Below are positions 61,001 to 64,000 of a DNA stretch of 64,000 bases, piece after piece. This DNA is from Acanthosoma haemorrhoidale. Taxonomy: Eukaryota > Arthropoda > Insecta > Hemiptera > Acanthosomatidae. The stretch lies in NCBI GenBank assembly GCA_930367205.1, contig OV884015.1, positions 82,326,841 to 82,390,840 on the forward strand, read 5' to 3'. Both the position numbers and the translations under genes were made by a program. Position 1 is the first letter of the stretch; each line of letters begins with the position of its first letter. The notes below the pieces were generated by a model. The model was not told the DNA's origin, did not search any database, and saw only the letters and a list, made by a program, of their open reading frames with translations.

Positions 61001-61664
61001 ACAATGATTAGAATTTATAGCAGCTAAAACTGCCTTGTCTGCAGAAAATAAAGTCTTATTATTAATGTGGATTTAATAACTCTTGGAAAATTAACAAGAA
61101 ATGAGTTCTTTCACCTTCTTCTCAGCAAAACCCACTTAGGAAAGCAATACCTTTTTTCTCTTAGTAGACCACTGTATTTAGTAAAATTTTATCTATGTTT
61201 TTATTGCAATACAAAGCAATCCAAAACAATAAATAAGAAACTACCTGACTTCACCTACTACATTTTCTATTTGCACCTTCCCTCTTTACTGGTATATATA
61301 GCATTAAAGAATCCAAGAAAATTTGGATTCACCATGACCCAAAGATAATGATCATACACAGCACTCCTACTTAGTCACCCTCTTTACAAAATTAATAAAC
61401 TTATGATGATGCTGTACCTCAGAGCAGTTGTTTTGTCATGGGCTCTTTGATCAACATCAGCACCATGTTCCTCGACCAGTTCCCTGACTAACTGGCAATG
61501 ACCTTCCTGGGCTGCCAACATGATAGGTGCTCTCCCTTCATTGTCTATTAACGTAGGCCTTGCTGCTGCTAGGCATAGTGCTCGGACCACACCGCAGTGC
61601 CCTTCTAGAGCAGCGTAGTGCAAAGCTGACCATCCGCAATTATCTCTGTGCTGCTCATCCATCC
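51870..61664 (-). CDS. ANKRD50: ANKRD50 orthologue, 3' part: seven exons, 443 codons plus stop
   Basis: Ankyrin-repeat protein; the mammalian protein acts in endosomal cargo recycling with the retromer/SNX27-WASH machinery (family knowledge). Exons, 5' to 3': 61,664-61,418, 60,475-60,075, 57,758-57,564, 56,998-56,868, 54,211-54,085, 52,214-52,142, 52,029-51,870. Every junction is GT-AG and the phases agree, so the joined frame stays open to the TAG at 51,872-51,870. Eight ankyrin repeats fill the first three exons, including the diagnostic [15 protein letters not shown] and T-C-N-Q-G-A-T-A-L stretches. A serine-rich linker, an F-T-Q-Q-L-E segment, a K-R-N-G-I-x-T-N-P segment and a terminal K-E-T-P-L follow, all as in the vertebrate protein. 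The N-terminal exons, with the NTPase-like domain and most ankyrin repeats, are not in the resolved window. Confidence 0.93.
52142..52214 (-). CDS. ANKRD50: ANKRD50 mini-exon (73 bp)
   Basis: Short exon between acceptor 52,216-52,215 and donor GTAATT from 52,141. It takes one base from the previous exon and passes two on, and encodes [13 protein letters not shown]. It was found by requiring phase agreement between its neighbours. Weak resemblance to the vertebrate tail and clean splice sites support it. It lies only 112 bp from the last exon. Confidence 0.72.
52620..53225 (+). repeat. LTR-like dispersed repeat, copy 4 (with TATA and CCAAT boxes)
   Basis: The most complete copy. Three ATTGG boxes (about 52,679, 52,703, 52,725) precede TATATATA at 52,731-52,738 and a pyrimidine-rich start region. 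It shares GCTAAACTAGCATATCCT, TACCCTCAGATACCAA and CTCTTCTCCTG with the other copies. The 145-codon frame at 52,646-53,083 lies wholly inside it and does not resemble a protein. It sits in an ANKRD50 intron in the opposite orientation. Confidence 0.7.
53772..53911. repeat. Inverted pair of tRNA-like sequences (SINE remnant)
   Basis: The minus strand reads an A-box-like GGCTAGCTCTG, then TAGATATTGG and a B-box-like CTTCGAGTTCCGAACCTGCC. Next to it the plus strand reads TGGTAGAGCTCCTGACTAA, then ATATTGG and CTCAAGTCTCAATCCTGCCA. Both look like the same tRNA-derived unit in opposite directions. Neither folds as an intact tRNA. Confidence 0.4.
54085..54211 (-). CDS. ANKRD50: ANKRD50 exon with conserved FTQQLE motif
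   Basis: Acceptor AG at 54,213-54,212, phase 0. It encodes [15 protein letters not shown] followed by a proline/serine-rich stretch with S-P-I-Y-A-S-P-P. The donor is the weaker GTTAGT at 54,084. If it were not used, the frame would stop at 54,082-54,080, giving an alternative short C-terminus. The donor is preferred because its phase exactly fits the next exon. Confidence 0.8.
55390..56085 (-). repeat. Unclassified ~690-bp repeat, copy 1 (minus)
   Basis: Read on the minus strand from 56,085, it follows copy 3 (59,115 on): GTTGTGATATTT, then AATTAGCGGGC, CCGTGGATCA, ACTCAAGAAGGCA-like and GGCCAGTCGCGA blocks, then TTTTCCTTT.GCCAGAATTC and AACAGAACCT at its end. It holds no coding frame of note. 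LTR or terminal repeat of a larger element are possible. Confidence 0.75.
56064..56107. repeat. Perfect 44-bp palindrome at head-to-head junction
   Basis: The sequence reads identically on both strands over 44 bp, centred between 56,085 and 56,086, with no spacer. It is formed by the starts of repeat copies 1 and 2 meeting head to head. Weaker symmetry continues outward for about 100 bp on each side. Confidence 0.97.
56086..56780 (+). repeat. Unclassified ~690-bp repeat, copy 2 (plus)
   Basis: Starts GTTGTGATATTTGATGTTGTGA and shares ACGACTCGTG..CCACGATTC, an internal GC-rich block with CCCGGCACGAGA, CTGGCCAGTATTGCGAT, and the end TTTTTGCCAGAACTATCC...AACAGAACCTT. More diverged from copy 3 than copy 1 is in places. 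The 67-codon frame at 56,311-56,514 is part of it. Confidence 0.75.
56868..56998 (-). CDS. ANKRD50: ANKRD50 exon, serine-rich linker
   Basis: 131 bp, acceptor at 57,000-56,999 and donor GTAAAT from 56,867, phase 0 at its end. It encodes a Ser/Thr-rich, low-complexity linker with [10 protein letters not shown] and repeated S-S-N motifs, likely phosphorylated and unstructured. Similarity to the vertebrate linker is in composition and short motifs. Confidence 0.88.
57564..57758 (-). CDS. ANKRD50: ANKRD50 exon with last two ankyrin repeats
   Basis: 195 bp, acceptor at 57,760-57,759 and a strong GTGAGT donor from 57,563. It completes the G-I-A-A-Q-E-G-H repeat and encodes the final [14 protein letters not shown] repeat, then T-S-S-L-N-P at the start of the disordered linker. 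Confidence 0.94.
58475..58525 (+). repeat. Fragment of the ~690-bp repeat (5' end only)
   Basis: TTGTGATATTTAGATGTTGTGAGTTTGTGATATTACC matches the first 45 bp of copy 3 almost exactly and then stops. It lies upstream of a tandem array and copy 3 in the same orientation. Confidence 0.75.
58620..58960. repeat. Tandem repeat, period about 156 bp, about 2.2 copies
   Basis: The block CATG/CTTGAAAATTAAA.TCAATTGAAAA.CCTTATT recurs at 58,672 and 58,828, followed each time by a GTCAATC-like segment, a TTTATTGTA segment and a TTGTACAATTA-like segment. Very AT-rich and diverged. Confidence 0.75.
59115..59805 (+). repeat. Unclassified ~690-bp repeat, copy 3 (plus)
   Basis: Same family as copies 1 and 2. 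Begins TGTTGTGATATTTAGACGTTG and ends past AACAGAACCTC in AT-rich DNA. The 98-codon minus frame (59,287-59,583) lies inside it and is not a gene. It is located in the intron between the exons at 60,475-60,075 and 57,758-57,564. Confidence 0.75.
60075..60475 (-). CDS. ANKRD50: ANKRD50 exon with four to five ankyrin repeats
   Basis: 401 bp between an acceptor at 60,477-60,476 and a donor at 60,074-60,073. The first base completes an Arg codon split across the intron. It carries consecutive repeats with [38 protein letters not shown] and the start of the T-C-N-Q-G-A-T-A-L repeat. One residue more than the standard 33 occurs in two repeats (D-P-G-G-A-D and G-Q-G-R-A-D). Confidence 0.95.
61418..61664 (-). 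CDS. ANKRD50: ANKRD50 exon with two ankyrin repeats and the start of a third
   Basis: First recognisable exon. The acceptor AG is at 61,666-61,665 and the donor GT at 61,417-61,416. It enters with two bases completing a codon and leaves with two. It encodes the H-R-D-N-x-G-W repeat, then [16 protein letters not shown], and opens the H-D-K-T-T-A-L-R repeat. The M-D-E-Q-H-R-D start aligns with an internal point of the vertebrate protein, so earlier exons must exist upstream. Confidence 0.92.
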
Positions 61665-62850
61665 CTGATTTCATGTAAAAATAATAATAGATAAATAATG
61701 TTTTTGTTTTTTTAAATAGACCAATAAATATTTCTTAATACGTAATGGATTTCTTTCTTGTTACATGTCAGATGTTTTGGACTACCTTTTATATTCATGT
61801 TCCATAATACAAAAAAAAATGTATTTCACCTTCCAAAAATTTATTAACAGTTCATCAATAGAATAGTTTCATTGAATATTTACCTTCACATTTACCTTTA
61901 TTACTTATCATGTTTGAGACCAATTTCAAATTTAATAATATTAAAATATTAAAATCAATAGAAATTAAAATCAATCCACATCTTTAAAATACCATTTTAA
62001 TCACATCTTTTGAAAATTCTTCAGAAGTACAATTGTTTGTTATTAGTATTAGTTAGATTGTTTTTTATGGATGTACATGGATTAATATGTTACTGAATCA
62101 TAGTTAGTTACACTTATTTCTATCTGGAATTTCAATTATAAGTCTAAGTAAAATGGCTTATAAATAACAATAGAATGTACCAGTCAGGATGGGGATAGCA
62201 TATTGCAAACCAGGGAAAATTTCCCTATTAGTAAATGATCAACTCAATTCCCCTGATGAGGTTTTTAGCTGAACTTTTTTGATCTTGATTTGTACTAGTG
62301 ACTACAGGACATAAGATTTGTTGATTAAATAGTTTTGGATGGTCAACAGTGTCAATGCCATTTCTCACCATTCTTAATTTAATATATATCTCTGAAGGAA
62401 AAACAAAATGTTACCATGATCATATAAACGATCAAATCCCATCGATCACAAATGAATATGAGGTTTATAAGCACTATCTAGAGCAGGGAGAAATATTATT
62501 TTTGAGATACAGTGATTGTTACAAATAAATACATCCCTTCCTTAACTTAAGAGTTAGGCTATTGTTTCAGCTATCAGTAGATAAAATTATATTGGTGTTA
62601 TGGCCTGATAGGACCAAGGGAGCCACAATAAAGTGAATGGCTGTTTTGTTTTTTGTACCACTTGATTTCTTGATACTGAGTGTGGAGCCATTTTGTGCCG
62701 TATGCATGTTGTATGTTATCTCAGAAAAGATCACTCAGATTAATCTTAGATTCAGATTACTGTGCATGCCAGATTGACAAACTACTCGATTGTTAAGGTT
62801 ATATAACGCATTTTATTACAAATTCAGCCTGAATGCATGTTATCAGTGTT
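61665..62850. other. Probable ANKRD50 intron; no exon found
   Basis: AT-rich sequence searched on the minus strand for an upstream ankyrin exon ending in phase 1. None was seen, so the next exon is probably beyond the virus-derived segment or outside the window. Confidence 0.4.
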
Positions 62851-62996
62851 ATCAAGCGGGCCCCAGTTGTACGTGACGTCACACCCAAGGTTAAGCGTGG
62901 GCGTCCCACTGCGAAGGAAGCAGGTTCCCATCGGTTTGCTTTACCATCCGGTGTGGCCCCCACTTAATTGAAAGCGTTAATCGTATTTCTAAGTAT

Positions 62997-63737
62997 TTGC
63001 AGTACATTACTAAAGACGTTGTTTCTTGTTATTATAACGTTAATGCTAATAATTTTTCTGTTAATTATCATTGTTTTAAAAATTTAAATTCTATGGTTGT
63101 TTGGGATCCTTCACATTGGTTTGTTGTTCAACATTCAATTGTAATAAATTCTTGCATGTGTTATGGGCTAAGTACCACATGAAATATAGTAGTTATTCTG
63201 TTTATTTATGGCCTATGATATTGCATGATTGTGAATGGTTTAAGCAGTTGTATGATTGGTTTAGTATATTCGTGTCTACTAAGCATTATCACAAAAAACG
63301 TCATGTTTATTTGTGGGGACTGTCTAATGTTGGTAAAACTACAGCTGTTAATTATTTATTAAGGGATTTATTCGACCGAGTTTATTTTCCTATGGTTCAA
63401 TATCCGTTTGGGTTTTTTTTTTTCTGATGTATATCGTGCAGTTGTGTTTGATGAATTCAATTATAACAATTATGATATGTGTATATTAAATAAATTTTTA
63501 GAGGGTTCATCTTTTCCTTGTAATCAAAAGTATTTGTTAGAGCGTTTTGAACGTTGTACGGTCCCTGTTATATTTATTTCTAATTATATTCCTCCTAAGT
63601 TAGATTATTTTTTAAATCGCGTGATAGTTATAGAATGCGTTGGTTATTTGCAGGATTTCCCCGATATTATACCGGAGGAGTCCAGCGTTGTCATCAAAGA
63701 AGATATTGATAGCGACGATGCATTATCGGAGGCGTAG
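62997..63737 (+). pseudogene. Broken Rep gene with SF3 helicase domain
   Basis: The replication initiator of circular Rep-encoding ssDNA viruses has an HUH nicking domain and an SF3 helicase. Here the nicking domain is nearly gone: only a Y-I-T-K segment (63,003-63,014) fits its third motif. The helicase keeps Walker A as G-L-S-N-V-G-K-T (63,317-63,340), Walker B as V-V-F-D-E-F (63,441-63,458) and motif C as V-P-V-I-F-I-S-N (63,561-63,584), with spacing normal for CRESS Reps. The product ends in an acidic tail at the TAG 63,735-63,737. Breaks: a stop at about 62,966 upstream, a frame change near 63,170-63,180, and another in the T10 run near 63,413-63,422. A parvovirus NS1 helicase was considered, but the D-E-F-N Walker B and short spacing favour CRESS. 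Confidence 0.75.
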
Positions 63738-63846
63738 ATTTCATCATTACCGACGTAAGTTTAGGAGGCTTTCATATGCTCCTATACAATTATACACTCA
63801 CAAACATGCATATTCTTTTCGATGTATGGTTCATCTGGTTTTATGA
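63718..63846 (+). pseudogene. Arginine-rich capsid-like N-terminus overlapping Rep
   Basis: The ATG at 63,718 lies inside the last codons of the Rep frame, in another frame. The first 18 residues hold nine arginines (M-H-Y-R-R-R-R-F then more basic residues), the usual look of a CRESS-virus capsid N-terminus that binds DNA. The frame stops at 63,846 after 42 residues, far short of a capsid, and a different frame stays open to 63,967. Either a frameshift has broken the gene or the second frame is independent. Identification as a capsid is inference from basic composition and position. Confidence 0.45.
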
Positions 63847-63967
63847 AGATTCTACTACTGGGTACCACAATGCTATGATGTATTTTGTTAGCCGTTTTGG
63901 TGATTATCGGGCACCTGTTAATTCTGTCCCTGGTAGGCCTCCTTATTTTGAGGGTTCACAGGAATGA
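63776..63967 (+). other. Second small ORF at the virus-derived 3' end
   Basis: 63 codons in the frame next to the basic ORF, with aromatic-rich start and a G-D-Y-R-A-P-V-N segment. Not recognised. It may be the continuation of the capsid-like frame after an indel near 63,800-63,846. Confidence 0.3.
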
Positions 63968-64000
63968 AACACTTTATTGTTAAGATATTGTAAATATAAA

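Larger units (their letters stand above)
62856..63970 (+). pseudogene. Endogenous CRESS-DNA-virus-like element (Rep plus cap-like 3' ORF)
   Basis: A virus-derived segment about 1.1 kb long. Its codon use, rich in T-ending codons, is unlike the neighbouring ANKRD50 exons. It holds a broken replication-associated gene followed directly by a small arginine-rich ORF in the same direction. The left boundary is placed where AT-rich intron DNA gives way to GC-richer sequence (about 62,856). The right boundary is uncertain because the window ends at 64,000. Frameshifts and stops show an old, non-functional copy. Assignment rests on helicase motifs and the basic ORF; the viral lineage cannot be resolved by eye. 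Confidence 0.75.

Noticed and set aside
62805..62835. Possible CRESS replication-origin nonamer (TTTTATTAC)
   Set aside because: It matches the origin consensus only in the TATTAC end and has no flanking stem, and such a motif is common in AT-rich DNA.
1..64000. CRISPR array, operon or bacterial genes
   Set aside because: No spaced identical repeats with unique spacers, no dense ORFs and clear spliceosomal introns. The DNA is eukaryotic.

Overview
The window is AT-rich eukaryotic nuclear DNA. I read it as an arthropod, probably insect, genome. The evidence is a multi-exon gene with GT-AG introns in consistent phase, Jockey and R4/Dong non-LTR retrotransposon remains, pogo/Tigger remains, and very little open coding sequence. 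The species cannot be fixed from the sequence alone.

Region 1 (about 1-51.8 kb) holds no intact cellular gene that I can support. It is a graveyard of mobile elements separated by AT-rich DNA. The main items are: an LTR-like dispersed repeat with four diverged copies (about 1-490, 21.8-22.5, 29.9-30.5, 52.6-53.2 kb); a Jockey-clade element inserted at 9,342-11,335 with a 12-bp target duplication, plus shorter relatives at 6.6-7.3, 14.0-14.7, 27.4 and 29.4 kb; a 218-bp terminal-inverted-repeat (TIR) element carrying a transposase-like fragment at 13.57-13.78 kb; a 404-bp long-TIR MITE at 17.1-17.5 kb; a pogo/Tigger relic whose catalytic core is missing (23.3-23.9 kb); an R4/Dong-like relic (31.1-32.3 kb, minus); a 31-bp x 5 tandem array (33.76 kb); a CR1/Jockey-like relic (36.9-38.0 kb, minus); and a pair of 191-bp inverted arms enclosing 1.25 kb (38.4-40.0 kb). 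Short GC-richer noncoding islands (3.2, 5.6, 18.7, 25.2, 26.5, 40.9, 44.1, 45.2 kb) stand out and could be promoters or conserved regulatory elements.

Region 2 (51.87-61.66 kb, minus strand) holds the 3' part of one real gene, an orthologue of ANKRD50. Seven exons carry eight ankyrin repeats and a conserved C-terminal tail ending Lys-Glu-Thr-Pro-Leu-stop. All splice phases agree, giving 443 codons plus stop. The 5' exons lie beyond the window or in sequence I could not resolve. Its introns contain an LTR-like copy, a tRNA-like inverted pair, a 156-bp tandem repeat and three copies of a roughly 690-bp unclassified repeat. Two of those copies sit head to head and form a perfect 44-bp palindrome.

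Region 3 (about 62.86-63.97 kb, plus strand) is a decayed endogenous copy of a CRESS-DNA-virus-like replication gene. It has SF3 helicase motifs, frameshifts and a missing N-terminal half. A short arginine-rich ORF overlaps its 3' end in the same orientation and looks like the start of a capsid gene. The copy lies antisense to, and probably within or just upstream of, the ANKRD50 gene.
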